From: Kribbella pittospori
GTDB taxonomy: Bacteria > Actinomycetota > Actinomycetes > Propionibacteriales > Kribbellaceae
Assembly: GCF_004331465.1 (NCBI RefSeq)
Contig: NZ_SJKB01000001.1
Span: 372,001 to 436,000 of the forward strand
Reading direction: 5' to 3'
DNA: 64,000 bases
Below the pieces are notes generated by a model. That model was not told where the DNA came from. It saw only the letters and a program-made list of their open reading frames with translations, and did no database searches. Within the stretch, counting starts at the first letter, position 1, and every line of letters starts with the position of its first letter. Positions 32,409-41,571 of the stretch are shown one piece after another. The translations under genes were made by a program, and so were the position numbers.

Positions 32409-34502
32409 ATGTCACAGCCACGCAGCATGAAAGCCACGGGGAAGAAGGCGGCGGCGAAGAAGACCGCCACCCGCAAGAGCAGCGCCCGGCAGGAGCCGGC
32501 GAAAACCGCGACGGGAACGAAGCGCGCCGCCCGAACCTCCGCCGCGAAGAGGACCCGGGCAGCTGCGAGTTCCACCAGGACACAACGCACCGCGACCACG
32601 GCCGCCGCGCAGGCGGCCGCCGTACCGCTGCCGGACTTCCTCGGATCCGCCGGCACGTTGACACTTGTGCAGCGCACACAGCTGGTCGAGCAGGCGTTGC
32701 TGCTACTCGAACAGAACTACGTGCACCTGCCGCTCAAGGTCGCGATGCACGCGGTGAATCCGTTGCAGCGGTTGCGAGTGATGCGCGCGCGGATGGAACG
32801 CCAGACCGCCGCGACGATGGGACCGGAGTGGATCTTCCACCGGGAGATGTCGAGCATCTTCCACTCGGTCCGCGACCTGCACACCAACTACCTGCTGCCG
32901 GTCCCGTTCGCCGGCAAGATCGCGTTCCTGCCGTTCATGATCGAGAAGTGCTACGACTCGGCCGATGTCGAGCACTACCTGATCACCCGGACGGTGACCG
33001 GCTTCTCGGCGCCGCAGTTCGGGCCGGGCGCCGAGGTGACGCACTGGAACGGTACGCCGATCGCCCGCGCGGTCGCGCTGAACGGCGCCCTCTTCGCCGG
33101 CAGCAACGACGCGGCCAACCTCGCGCGAGGCCTGGAGTCGTTGACCCTGCGGCCGCTGGTGATCCAGTCGCCGCCGGATGAGGACTGGGTGACACTGTCG
33201 TACGTCGGTCTGGACGGCTCGACGCAGGAGTTGCGCGAGCAGTGGAAGGTCGCCACCAACCTGCCGCCGATGACGGACCTGGACGCGATCAGCGAGACAT
33301 CGGCCTCGATGGGTCTGGACCTGGACTCGGACGAGAAGGCACGGGCGAAGAAGGCGCTCTACGTCCGCGATGTGGTCGAACTGGAAGGCGGTCAGAGCTC
33401 GGCCGAGCTGCAGACACCTGCAGCCGTCACCGGCGCCGATCTGCCGACCACGATGCCGGGCGTCTTCCGCGCCCGCGAGGTGGTCACGTCGTCCGGCACG
33501 TTCGGGCACCTGCGGATCTTCACCTTCAGCGTGCAGGACCCGGTCGCGTTCCGGAACGAGTTCGTCCGGCTCGCCGCCGCGCTGCCGCAGAACGGCCTGA
33601 TCGTGGACGTCCGCGACAACGGCGGCGGCCACATCTTCGCCAGCGAGTTCACCCTGCAGACGATGACGCCGCGGCGGATCGCGCCGGAACCGGTGCAGTT
33701 CATCAGTACGCCGCTCAACCAGCGGATCTGCCGCCGGCACAAGGACAACCCGCTCGGCATCGATCTCGGTCCGTGGTTCGACTCGCTCGACCTGGCCACC
33801 GAGACGGGCGCGGCGTACTCGGCCGCGAAGCCGATCACGCCCGAGGACGGCGCGAACGACATCGGCCAGACGTACCACGGTCCGGTGGTGCTGATCACCG
33901 ACGCCCGGGTGTACTCGGCGACCGACATCTTCGCCGCCGGATTCGCCGACCACGAGATCGGCCCGATCCTCGGCGTCGACGACAACACCGGCGCGGGTGG
34001 CGCGAACGTGTGGACCCACGGCCTGCTCGCCGCGCTGCTCAACGAACCACCTCCACCGGACGAGACCTCGCCGTACATCGCCCTGCCCAACGGTGCGAAC
34101 CTGCGGGTCGCGATCCGCCGGACGCTGCGGGTCGGTGCGCTGTCCGGTACGCCGGTCGAGGACCTCGGGGTGAAGCCGACGGTGATGCACAAGATGACCC
34201 AGGCGGATCTGCTCGAAGGCAACGTCGACCTGCTGAACAAGGCCGGTTCGTTGCTCGCGGCCCTGCCGCACCGGCGGCTCGACGTCAAGACGACCTTCAG
34301 CGGTACGACGCTCACGGTCGCCCTGGAGGTGGACGAGTTGGACCGCGTCGACCTGTACCTCGACGATCGCCCGATCAGCTCCGAGGATCTGACCGGTCCG
34401 GAGCTCAGCATCGACATCCTCGAGGTCACCCACGGCCAGCTCCTGCGTGCCGACGGGTATCAAGCCGGTGCGCTGGTCGCCTCCCGCCGGACGAAGGTCT
34501 GA
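32409..34502 (+). CDS. S41-family peptidase with a lysine/alanine-rich N-terminal tail
   Basis: 697 residues from ATG 32409; an upstream GTG at 32307 is less likely. Residues 1-70 are a basic tail (TGKKAAAKKTATRKSS and more) like a histone H1 tail, with no signal peptide. The peptidase domain follows: LIVDVRDNGGG near residue 400 and the catalytic serine region DARVYSATDIFAAGF near residue 500. S41 proteases are usually exported; this tail and the lack of a signal suggest cytoplasmic or DNA-associated location. Its C-terminal domain carries TTFSGTTLTVALEVDELDRV, a beta-sandwich. Confidence 0.85.
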   Translation: MSQPRSMKATGKKAAAKKTATRKSSARQEPAKTATGTKRAARTSAAKRTRAAASSTRTQRTATTAAAQAAAVPLPDFLGSAGTLTLVQRTQLVEQALLLLEQNYVHLPLKVAMHAVNPLQRLRVMRARMERQTAATMGPEWIFHREMSSIFHSVRDLHTNYLLPVPFAGKIAFLPFMIEKCYDSADVEHYLITRTVTGFSAPQFGPGAEVTHWNGTPIARAVALNGALFAGSNDAANLARGLESLTLRPLVIQSPPDEDWVTLSYVGLDGSTQELREQWKVATNLPPMTDLDAISETSASMGLDLDSDEKARAKKALYVRDVVELEGGQSSAELQTPAAVTGADLPTTMPGVFRAREVVTSSGTFGHLRIFTFSVQDPVAFRNEFVRLAAALPQNGLIVDVRDNGGGHIFASEFTLQTMTPRRIAPEPVQFISTPLNQRICRRHKDNPLGIDLGPWFDSLDLATETGAAYSAAKPITPEDGANDIGQTYHGPVVLITDARVYSATDIFAAGFADHEIGPILGVDDNTGAGGANVWTHGLLAALLNEPPPPDETSPYIALPNGANLRVAIRRTLRVGALSGTPVEDLGVKPTVMHKMTQADLLEGNVDLLNKAGSLLAALPHRRLDVKTTFSGTTLTVALEVDELDRVDLYLDDRPISSEDLTGPELSIDILEVTHGQLLRADGYQAGALVASRRTKV

Positions 34503-34520
34503 ACGCTGTAGTTTCGAGGC

Positions 34521-35759
34521 ATGCAGACGCTGCGCCTGACCGCCGAGGAAGAAGGAGTGCTCGGCGGTCAGGACGGTGACGGCGTCGCACTCGCGATGCG
34601 CGTGATCGTCAGCCTGGCCCGGATCGAGGGCGCGCCGCGGCTGGTCGAGATCACGTCTGCGCACGTCGACTCGTGCCTGTACCACGGCCAGGTCAGCCTC
34701 GACTTCGCTCACCGCCTGGTCGATCTCGGTGCAAAGGTGCGCGTCCCGACCACGCTGAATGTCGGCTCGATGGACCTCATTCATCCGGAGTTGGTCCGTG
34801 ACCGCGACCTCGCGGCGTCCGGTCGCGAGCTCATGTCGGCGTACGTCGCCCTCGGGTGCACGCCGACGTTCACGTGTGCGCCGTACCAGTTGCCGAATCG
34901 GCCGGGCCTCGGTGAGCACGTCGCGTGGGCAGAGTCGAACGCGATCGTGTTCGCCAACTCCGTCCTCGGCGCACGGACCGATCGGTACGGCGACTTCCTC
35001 GACATCTGTGCTGCGATCACCGGACGGGCGCCGTACTCCGGACTGCAGACGACCGAGGCGCGGCGGGGGACCGTGACGTTCGACTGTCGTCCATTGGGCG
35101 ATCGGTTCTTGCTGTCGGAGTTGGCATATCCGTTGCTCGGGCATCATGTCGGGTCGATGGTCGGCGGCGAGATCCCTGTGCTGGTGGGGATTCCGGCGTC
35201 TGCGGGCGAGGACGAGCTGAAGGCGTTCGGTGCTGCTGCCGCGTCGGCTGGGGGAGTCGCGCTGTTCCATGCGGTCGGGGTGACGCCGGAGGCTCCGACT
35301 CTCGCTGAGGCCATGGAGCTGCCGGTGCGCGAGGTCGAGCTCGACACGATGCGGGAGACGCGGCGAGCGTTGTCGACCTTCGCGTCGGGTGAACTCGATG
35401 CGGTCAGCGTCGGTACACCGCACGCGTCGTACGCCGAGTGCGCTCGTCTCGCTGAGTTGCTGACCGATGGGCCTCCGTTGAAGATCCCGTTCTATCTGTC
35501 GACCGGTCGTGCGACCCGGGCGCTGGCCGAGGAGAGCGGCGTACTGCGGACGCTCGAGGCCGCCGGAGTCACGGTCGTCGTGGACACCTGCACCTACGTG
35601 ACGGCGATCCTGTCGCCGGAGTGGAAGAACGTGATGACGAACTCGGGGAAGTGGGCGCATTACGCGCCGGGCAACATCAACGTGTCCGCTGTCCTCGGCT
35701 CGTTGGAAGAGTGCGTCGCGTCGGCCCGCACCGGTCGCGTGATCCTCGAGGACGCATGA
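34521..35759 (+). CDS. Aconitase X, catalytic subunit (DUF521)
   Basis: 412 residues. The N-terminal lead LTAEEEGVLGGQDGDGVALAM is typical of aconitase X. The conserved cysteine- and glycine-rich parts are present: TSAHVDSCLYHGQ, GCTPTFTCAPYQ and VDTCTYVTAI. It is paired with a DUF126 swivel protein whose ATG overlaps its stop. Two-subunit AcnX enzymes dehydrate a hydroxy acid such as mevalonate 5-phosphate or cis-3-hydroxy-L-proline; which applies cannot be told. Confidence 0.88.
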   Translation: MQTLRLTAEEEGVLGGQDGDGVALAMRVIVSLARIEGAPRLVEITSAHVDSCLYHGQVSLDFAHRLVDLGAKVRVPTTLNVGSMDLIHPELVRDRDLAASGRELMSAYVALGCTPTFTCAPYQLPNRPGLGEHVAWAESNAIVFANSVLGARTDRYGDFLDICAAITGRAPYSGLQTTEARRGTVTFDCRPLGDRFLLSELAYPLLGHHVGSMVGGEIPVLVGIPASAGEDELKAFGAAAASAGGVALFHAVGVTPEAPTLAEAMELPVREVELDTMRETRRALSTFASGELDAVSVGTPHASYAECARLAELLTDGPPLKIPFYLSTGRATRALAEESGVLRTLEAAGVTVVVDTCTYVTAILSPEWKNVMTNSGKWAHYAPGNINVSAVLGSLEECVASARTGRVILEDA

Positions 35760-36181
35760 TCACGGGCCGCACACTCAACCCCGGCACGGCGTCCGGCGAG
35801 GTGGTCCGCCTGACCGCACCCCTGTCCTTCTGGGGCGGGACCGACGAGAACGGCCGCATCATCGACGCACACCATCCCCAGTGCGGCGTCGTACTGGCCG
35901 GCCGCGTCCTGGTGATGGAGTCCGGCCGCGGCTCGAGCTCCGCCTCCAGCGTCCTGGCCGAACAGATCCGAGCCCACAACGCCCCCGCCGCCATCATCCT
36001 CGCCCGCCCCGACACAATCATCGCCCTAGGCGCCCTGATAGCCCACGAACTCTACGACCTCACCACCCCGGTCGTCGTCGTCGACAAACCGCCGTACGAC
36101 GCCCTCCCGACCAACGGACTGTTGCAGGTTGATGCCGACCCGACGCAGGCCAGGATCAGTTGGTCTACAGTCACCCGGTGA
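35756..36181 (+). CDS. Aconitase X swivel subunit (DUF126)
   Basis: 141 residues from ATG 35756, overlapping the catalytic subunit's stop (ATGA). The swivel domain is recognised by LTAPLSFWGGTDENGRIID and MESGRGSSSASSVLAEQ, the phosphate-binding-like loop of this family. It completes the AcnX active site with the upstream protein. The following metallopeptidase gene starts inside its stop. Confidence 0.88.
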   Translation: MITGRTLNPGTASGEVVRLTAPLSFWGGTDENGRIIDAHHPQCGVVLAGRVLVMESGRGSSSASSVLAEQIRAHNAPAAIILARPDTIIALGALIAHELYDLTTPVVVVDKPPYDALPTNGLLQVDADPTQARISWSTVTR

Positions 36182-37038
36182 ACACCCGGGGTGCGGTCGC
36201 GCTGTGCGCGGCCCTCGTCTTACTCCTCGCCGGCTGCGCCAGGCAGCAGACCGCCGAGTCCCAGGCCGCCGATGAGGTCGCGAAGCTCCGCTCCGGACTC
36301 GCGAGCACGGTGCCGTCGACCGAGTCGACTGCGCCGCTCGCCGCGCCGTCCGAACCCGCGGCGCTGGCTTCGAACCCGATCTACCGCGTCAAGCTCACAT
36401 CTCCTCGGTGTGCGGAGCCCCAGGTTGAGCCCACCTCTCTGACGAACGTGCGGACGTACTACACGCAGTTCGTCGCTTGCCTCAATGCAGCCTGGGCGCC
36501 GGCGATCCGCACGGCAGGCTTCACCTTCACCCCGCCGAAGCTCGTCGTCGTCCTCGGTCAGTCCCCGTCCTCGCCCTGCAACTTCGCGGACACAGAGGCC
36601 TACTACTGCGGCGGCACGATCTACATCGACGCCGAGTACGACATCACGGCCGAGGACCCCGACGTCAACCGTGCCTGGATGGCCTTCCTGATCGCGCATG
36701 AGTACGGCCACCATGTCCAGGCGCTGACCGGGATCCTGATCGCCCACTACCGTCTGGGCGAGAAGCTCAACGGTGTCGATGTCCAGCTGCAGGAAGACCG
36801 GCGCGTCGAGCTCCAAGCGGACTGCTTCAGTGGCGCCTATCTCGGCGCCGACCGTGCGACGATCCCGATCGACGACGAATGGCTCGAGGTCTGGGCCGAC
36901 CTCTACTCCACCCTCAGCGATCCCGCGAACGACCACGGCAGTGGCGAACACCGCAGGCACTGGAGCCTCACCGGATTCACGGCGGCGGGCCCAGGCGCCT
37001 GCAACACCTACACAGCGGCCTCGTCCTTGCTCGGCTGA
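36178..37038 (+). CDS. Lipoprotein neutral zinc metallopeptidase
   Basis: 286 residues from GTG 36178, in the stop codon of the AcnX swivel gene. The signal peptide ends in LLLAGC, a lipobox. The zinc motif HEYGHHVQALTG near residue 178 and EDRRVELQADCFSGA downstream match the putative neutral zinc metallopeptidase family. Extracellular, lipid-anchored. The role is unknown. Confidence 0.9.
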   Translation: MNTRGAVALCAALVLLLAGCARQQTAESQAADEVAKLRSGLASTVPSTESTAPLAAPSEPAALASNPIYRVKLTSPRCAEPQVEPTSLTNVRTYYTQFVACLNAAWAPAIRTAGFTFTPPKLVVVLGQSPSSPCNFADTEAYYCGGTIYIDAEYDITAEDPDVNRAWMAFLIAHEYGHHVQALTGILIAHYRLGEKLNGVDVQLQEDRRVELQADCFSGAYLGADRATIPIDDEWLEVWADLYSTLSDPANDHGSGEHRRHWSLTGFTAAGPGACNTYTAASSLLG

Positions 37039-38240
37039 TGCATGAGTACGGCGGTTGCGGCGAAGAGGAAGGCGCAGGCGGTGAGGGCCAGGGGGAGGGT
37101 GGTGAGGCGGGCGATGGTCGCTATGGCCAGGCCGCAGGTTATTTCGCCGAGGTATTTGAGTTGGGCAAGGAATGAGTGGGTGGTGGCGCGGATGTCGGCG
37201 GTGGTTCGGGCGTTGACCCAGACGGTGCCGATCACCTGGGTCAGCGGTTTGACGATGCCGGTGATCAGTACGACGGCGATCGCGCCGACGACCGGATCAC
37301 GGGCGAACGCGAGCAGGAGCGTGCCGAGTACGCCGGCTGTGGCTGCGAGGGCGTAGTCGTTGCGGGCGTGGGCGCCGTCGATGCGATGGCCGGCCAGGCG
37401 CAGTGTGAACGCGCCGACGAGCAACCCGGCAACGCCGAGGCCGGTGAACCAGATGGTCGGATCCGGGTCGATAGGTAGGCCGAGGTCGATCAACTGGATC
37501 TGGAACAGCCGTCCGACCGACCAGGCGCCGTTCACGAGGAAGGTTGCCGCGAAGATCAGGCGGATCGCGCGACTGCGCCGTACGAGAGTGACGCCGCGGC
37601 GGAAGATGGTCCAGGACGCCGACCAGCGGGCGGTCCGGACCGGGACGAAGTGGTGCTCGGTGAACCTCAGCGCGACATAGAGCGCCAGCGAGACCATCGC
37701 AGCGCCGGCGATGACGATGGTCAGATCGCGGCGGGTCACCCAGGCGAGCAGGCCCAGCGCGATCAGGCCGGTCGCGGCGCCGGTCAGCTGTGCGCGAGCG
37801 GCGCGAGCGAGTACGGCGGTGATCCGGTCCGGCTGGTCGAGTTCGTCGGTGATCCAGGCGACGTCCGATCCACTCGCGAACGTCCACGAGATGCCCCAGA
37901 GCACCTGGGTCGTGAGGAGCGCGGGGAACGAGTCGACGAGCCCAGTGGTGAGCATCGCCGTACCCATCAGGACCTGCGAGATCACCAGCGACCACTTGCG
38001 GCTGATGGTGTCGGCGACCACGCCGGCCGGCACCTCGCAGACCAGGGCGAACCCACTCTGCGCCGAGCCGATCAGCACGAGCTGGGCCGGGGAGAGGCCG
38101 GCGTCCACGACCAGGTAGACGCTCGTGACCAGCCACCAGCCGTTGTGCAGCACGGCCCGCAGCCAGGTCCAGCGGATGAAGACCGTCACCATGCCCGCAG
38201 CGTCTCCCGGCCGGCGCAGGCGGTCTAGCGGATTTCTCAC
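37008..38240 (-). CDS. MFS transporter
   Basis: 410 residues with about twelve membrane segments. The conserved MFS loop between segments 2 and 3 appears as GVVADTISRKWSLVISQ. The substrate is not evident. It is convergent with the metallopeptidase gene, overlapping by 31 bp. Confidence 0.9.
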   Translation of the reverse strand: MRNPLDRLRRPGDAAGMVTVFIRWTWLRAVLHNGWWLVTSVYLVVDAGLSPAQLVLIGSAQSGFALVCEVPAGVVADTISRKWSLVISQVLMGTAMLTTGLVDSFPALLTTQVLWGISWTFASGSDVAWITDELDQPDRITAVLARAARAQLTGAATGLIALGLLAWVTRRDLTIVIAGAAMVSLALYVALRFTEHHFVPVRTARWSASWTIFRRGVTLVRRSRAIRLIFAATFLVNGAWSVGRLFQIQLIDLGLPIDPDPTIWFTGLGVAGLLVGAFTLRLAGHRIDGAHARNDYALAATAGVLGTLLLAFARDPVVGAIAVVLITGIVKPLTQVIGTVWVNARTTADIRATTHSFLAQLKYLGEITCGLAIATIARLTTLPLALTACAFLFAATAVLMHQPSKDEAAV

Positions 38241-38416
38241 ACCGATGTGAGTTGGTTCATATTCTTCGCAACTATAAGCAGCTTACGATAATTTGGAACG
38301 GTGGTGAAGGACGGCCAGTGCGGCCGGGATCACAGTCGAAAACGAATGACCGTTCTTGATTTTCGGGCGGCCATCGACGCAGGCTGGAATCTCAGAGAAC
38401 GAGCGTTCGGTTTGAG

Positions 38417-39250
38417 GTGGGGGTCGACGTGGCGCAACTGACTCTGGAACGGGTGGAGCGCCGGTCGCTGCCGGTCGCGGTGAAGCCGCACGCCGGGATC
38501 TGGCGGATCGTGCGCGAGGTCGCCCTGCTGGCCGTGCTGTTCGGGGTGTACAACCTCGGACGGTTCCTGTCGGCGAACCACACGGGATCGGCCTTCCGGC
38601 ATGCCGACGAGTTGATCCGCTGGGAGGCCTGGCTCGGCCTGCCGAGTGAGGCCGTGGTGCAACAGCACGCGTTGCGGATCGACGGTCTGGCCGACGTGGC
38701 CAACGCGTTCTACGCGAGCGTGCACTTCCCGCTGACCGCGATTGTTCTGTTGTGGCTGATGATCCGGCGGCCGGCCGAGTACGGGAAGGCGCGCTGGGCG
38801 CTCGCCTCGCTGACCGGGCTGGCGTTGATCGGCCACATGTTCTTCCCGCTCGCGCCGCCGCGGATGATGCCTGGCTGGGTGGACACCGGCGTACTGCTCG
38901 GACAGTCGGTCTACGGACCGAGCACGGATTCCGGGGTGGCGAACCAGTTCGCGGCGATGCCGAGTCTGCATGTCGGTTGGGCGTTCATGGTCGCCGTCTT
39001 CCTGATCCGGGCGACGCGGTCACGCTGGCGGTGGTTGTGGATCGCGCATCCGATCCTCACGTTCACGGTCGTCGTGGTGACCGCCAATCACTACTGGCTC
39101 GACGGGTTGATCGCGATCGCGTTGGCCGTGCCGCTGCTGCTGATCTTCGACAGTCGGCGGGTGCGCATCCCCGCCGACGTCGGTGAGCTTGCTCAGCGTT
39201 TGAACGACGAGCCCGCGGTGGCGAGCTCCTCGTCGGCCCGGACCAGGTAG
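38417..39250 (+). CDS. PAP2-superfamily phosphatase, inositol-phosphotransferase type
   Basis: 277 residues from GTG 38417, or GTG 38429 with GGGGG 5-7 bases upstream. Six membrane segments; the PAP2 motifs are MPSLHVGWAFMV near residue 185 and ANHYWLDGL near 222, which contain the catalytic histidines. This subclass acts on lipid phosphates in the membrane. It overlaps the convergent SulP/carbonic anhydrase gene by 58 bp. Confidence 0.85.
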   Translation: MGVDVAQLTLERVERRSLPVAVKPHAGIWRIVREVALLAVLFGVYNLGRFLSANHTGSAFRHADELIRWEAWLGLPSEAVVQQHALRIDGLADVANAFYASVHFPLTAIVLLWLMIRRPAEYGKARWALASLTGLALIGHMFFPLAPPRMMPGWVDTGVLLGQSVYGPSTDSGVANQFAAMPSLHVGWAFMVAVFLIRATRSRWRWLWIAHPILTFTVVVVTANHYWLDGLIAIALAVPLLLIFDSRRVRIPADVGELAQRLNDEPAVASSSSARTR

Positions 39251-41406
39251 GGCTCGCGATCGAGGACGAGCCGGGCCGCGGCCGCACGGAGGTCGAACCA
39301 CAGCCCGATCAACTCCAGCCGTCCTTCGTCCTCGGCCTTCCGTACACAGGCGAAGCTGCGCAAGTTCGCGAGCTGTACGCCGACGTTCGCTACGGACAGC
39401 TTGTCCGCCGGAGACAACTTCACCCCGGTGGCCGGGTCGACGATGTCCGGCAGCCCGACCGCCCGTCGTAGCGACGGTTCGAGGTGGCGCAGCCAGTTCT
39501 GCAGACCGGTGCCGGCCGGTGCGTTCGCCTCCAGCGCGGCCGCGGCGGCACCGCAGTGCGAGTGACCGCAGACGACGATCGACTTCACCCCGAGTACGTC
39601 GACGGCGTACTCGATGGCGGCGTCGACCGAGCTGCTGTTCGAGCCCTTGGGTGGGACGAGATTGCCGACATTCCTGACGCAGAACTGGTCGCCGGGGCCG
39701 GTGGTCGTGATCAGGTTCGGCACGATCCGCGAGTCCGCGCAGGTGATGAACAGCTGCCCCGGGCGCTGCCCGTCGGCCGCGAGCTTCGCCAGCATCGGCC
39801 GGATCGGGTCGGCCGACGCCTCGAACTCACGAATGCCGTCCAGCATCGAGACCCGTTGGTCCGGCTCGGCGATCACCTGGGGGTGCCACGGCAACAATCG
39901 CCGGGCTGGATCCGAACGCATCGCGGCCCGGAACGCCACCCGGTTCAGCTCGACCGAACCACCGCGCGCGAGGTGCCCGCGCCGCCAGTCCTCGATCGCC
40001 TCGTACGCCGCGTGGTCGAGATGATGAACGTCGAGATCGACCCGAACCCGCGCACCTTCCGGGATCGACCGGAGCGTGCGGACCAGGGATGAGACTCCGA
40101 GGAACACCAGCGTGCCGCGGATCCGGATCGTCCACAGCCCGTCCTCCTCGATCGTGGTGACAGTCGCCCGGGCCAGTCGGTAGAGCACTCGCACAATCGC
40201 CAGTGCCAGACCCAGGAGTACGCCGTCGGCCAGTCCGAATACGGCGACGCCCGCCGCGGTCACGACGTACACGAGGAGCTCGTCATGTTTGCGCAAGGTG
40301 CGGATGTGAGCGAGCTGGACCAGGCGCAATCCGGTGACCAGCAGGACACCGGCCAGGGCGGCCATCGGGATCAGCTCGAGCATCGCACCGGCTGCGAGTA
40401 CGAACGCCGCAATCCAGACACCGTGCAGGATCGCGGACGCACGGCTGCGCGCACCGGCCGCGACGTTGGTCGAGCTGCGTACGATCACGCCGGTCACTGG
40501 CATGCCACCGAGTGCGCCGGACACCGCGTTCGCGGCGCCTTGACCGATCAACTCGCGGTCGAGGTTGCTGCGCTTGCCTCGATGAAGCTTGTCCACGGCA
40601 ACTGCCGACAGCAGCGACTCGACACTGGCGACGAGGGCAACGGTCAGCACCGCCGTGATGATCTCGATCGGAGTGCCGTCGGGCACCGCGGGCAGGACCA
40701 GCTCCTTCAGCGGCTGCTCCGGCAGATCGACGCGGGTGACGTCGGTCAGGAACGCCGCAGCCAACGCAGTGACTGCGACGACGGCCACCAGAGGCGCCGG
40801 AATCGCCTTTACCTTGGGCAGTCTGGGCCAGGTGAGGAGGATCGCGACGGTCAGTACGCCGACCAGCACCGAATGGGGGTGATGGGCAACGAGCTGCGCG
40901 GGAAGCGCCGCCAGATTGGCGATCAGGGAGCTCTGCGCCTTGCCACCGAGCACGACGTGCAACTGCTGGACGGCGATCGTGACGCCGATGCCCGCGAGCA
41001 TGCCGTGGACGACGGCGGGGGACAGGGAAAGCGCGAGTCGCCCGACCCGGGTGATGCCCAGCAGGATCTGCAGCAGCCCGGCGGCGCAGGTGATCCCGGC
41101 GGTCGCGGCCCAGCCGAACTGGCCGACCAGACCCGCGACGACGACGGTCAGGCCCGCGGCCGGACCGCTGACCTGCAACGGTGATCCGCCGAGCGCGCCG
41201 GCGACCACGCCACCGACGACGGCGGCCACCAGGCCTGCGATCAGTGGGGCACCGGACGCGGCGGCGATCCCCAGGGAGAGCGGTATCGCGATGAGGAAGA
41301 CCACCAGCGAGGCCGGTAGGTCATGGTGAAGGACTGACCTCCAGGTCGTGCGCTCAGGCACAGGACCGGAAGCCGGCGGGGGATGGGAGGTTGACATGGT
41401 CGGCAC
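39193..41406 (-). CDS. SulP anion transporter fused to beta-carbonic anhydrase
   Basis: 737 residues from GTG 41406, or ATG 41397. The N-terminal half is a SulP permease (ten or more membrane segments; VSGPAAGLTVVVAGLVGQFG near residue 75). A STAS-like domain (about 410-480) follows, then beta-carbonic anhydrase from about 520 with the zinc ligands in TCADSRIVP and GHSHCGAAAAALEAN. The fusion suggests bicarbonate uptake coupled to hydration or dehydration of carbon dioxide at the membrane. Confidence 0.93.
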   Translation of the reverse strand: MPTMSTSHPPPASGPVPERTTWRSVLHHDLPASLVVFLIAIPLSLGIAAASGAPLIAGLVAAVVGGVVAGALGGSPLQVSGPAAGLTVVVAGLVGQFGWAATAGITCAAGLLQILLGITRVGRLALSLSPAVVHGMLAGIGVTIAVQQLHVVLGGKAQSSLIANLAALPAQLVAHHPHSVLVGVLTVAILLTWPRLPKVKAIPAPLVAVVAVTALAAAFLTDVTRVDLPEQPLKELVLPAVPDGTPIEIITAVLTVALVASVESLLSAVAVDKLHRGKRSNLDRELIGQGAANAVSGALGGMPVTGVIVRSSTNVAAGARSRASAILHGVWIAAFVLAAGAMLELIPMAALAGVLLVTGLRLVQLAHIRTLRKHDELLVYVVTAAGVAVFGLADGVLLGLALAIVRVLYRLARATVTTIEEDGLWTIRIRGTLVFLGVSSLVRTLRSIPEGARVRVDLDVHHLDHAAYEAIEDWRRGHLARGGSVELNRVAFRAAMRSDPARRLLPWHPQVIAEPDQRVSMLDGIREFEASADPIRPMLAKLAADGQRPGQLFITCADSRIVPNLITTTGPGDQFCVRNVGNLVPPKGSNSSSVDAAIEYAVDVLGVKSIVVCGHSHCGAAAAALEANAPAGTGLQNWLRHLEPSLRRAVGLPDIVDPATGVKLSPADKLSVANVGVQLANLRSFACVRKAEDEGRLELIGLWFDLRAAAARLVLDREPYLVRADEELATAGSSFKR

Positions 41407-41571
41407 GGGTCCTCCGGCGTCGGTGCTCTGGGCAACTTGCTCTGGGCATCAGGCGTCGAAACAAAGAGTGTCGATCTGGTTACCCATAGTACTGGCCTGT
41501 TCAAGCCCGGAACAGAGACAAATTGCGAGTTCGTTGCCGACGGCCCCGACGTGCGGAAAGATGACGATTGC

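Noticed and set aside
32703..35660. 985-codon open frame on the minus strand
   Set aside because: It lies antisense to the S41 peptidase and AcnX genes, which show clear family motifs, and its own sequence is arginine- and glutamine-rich with no motif. Long antisense frames are expected at this GC content.
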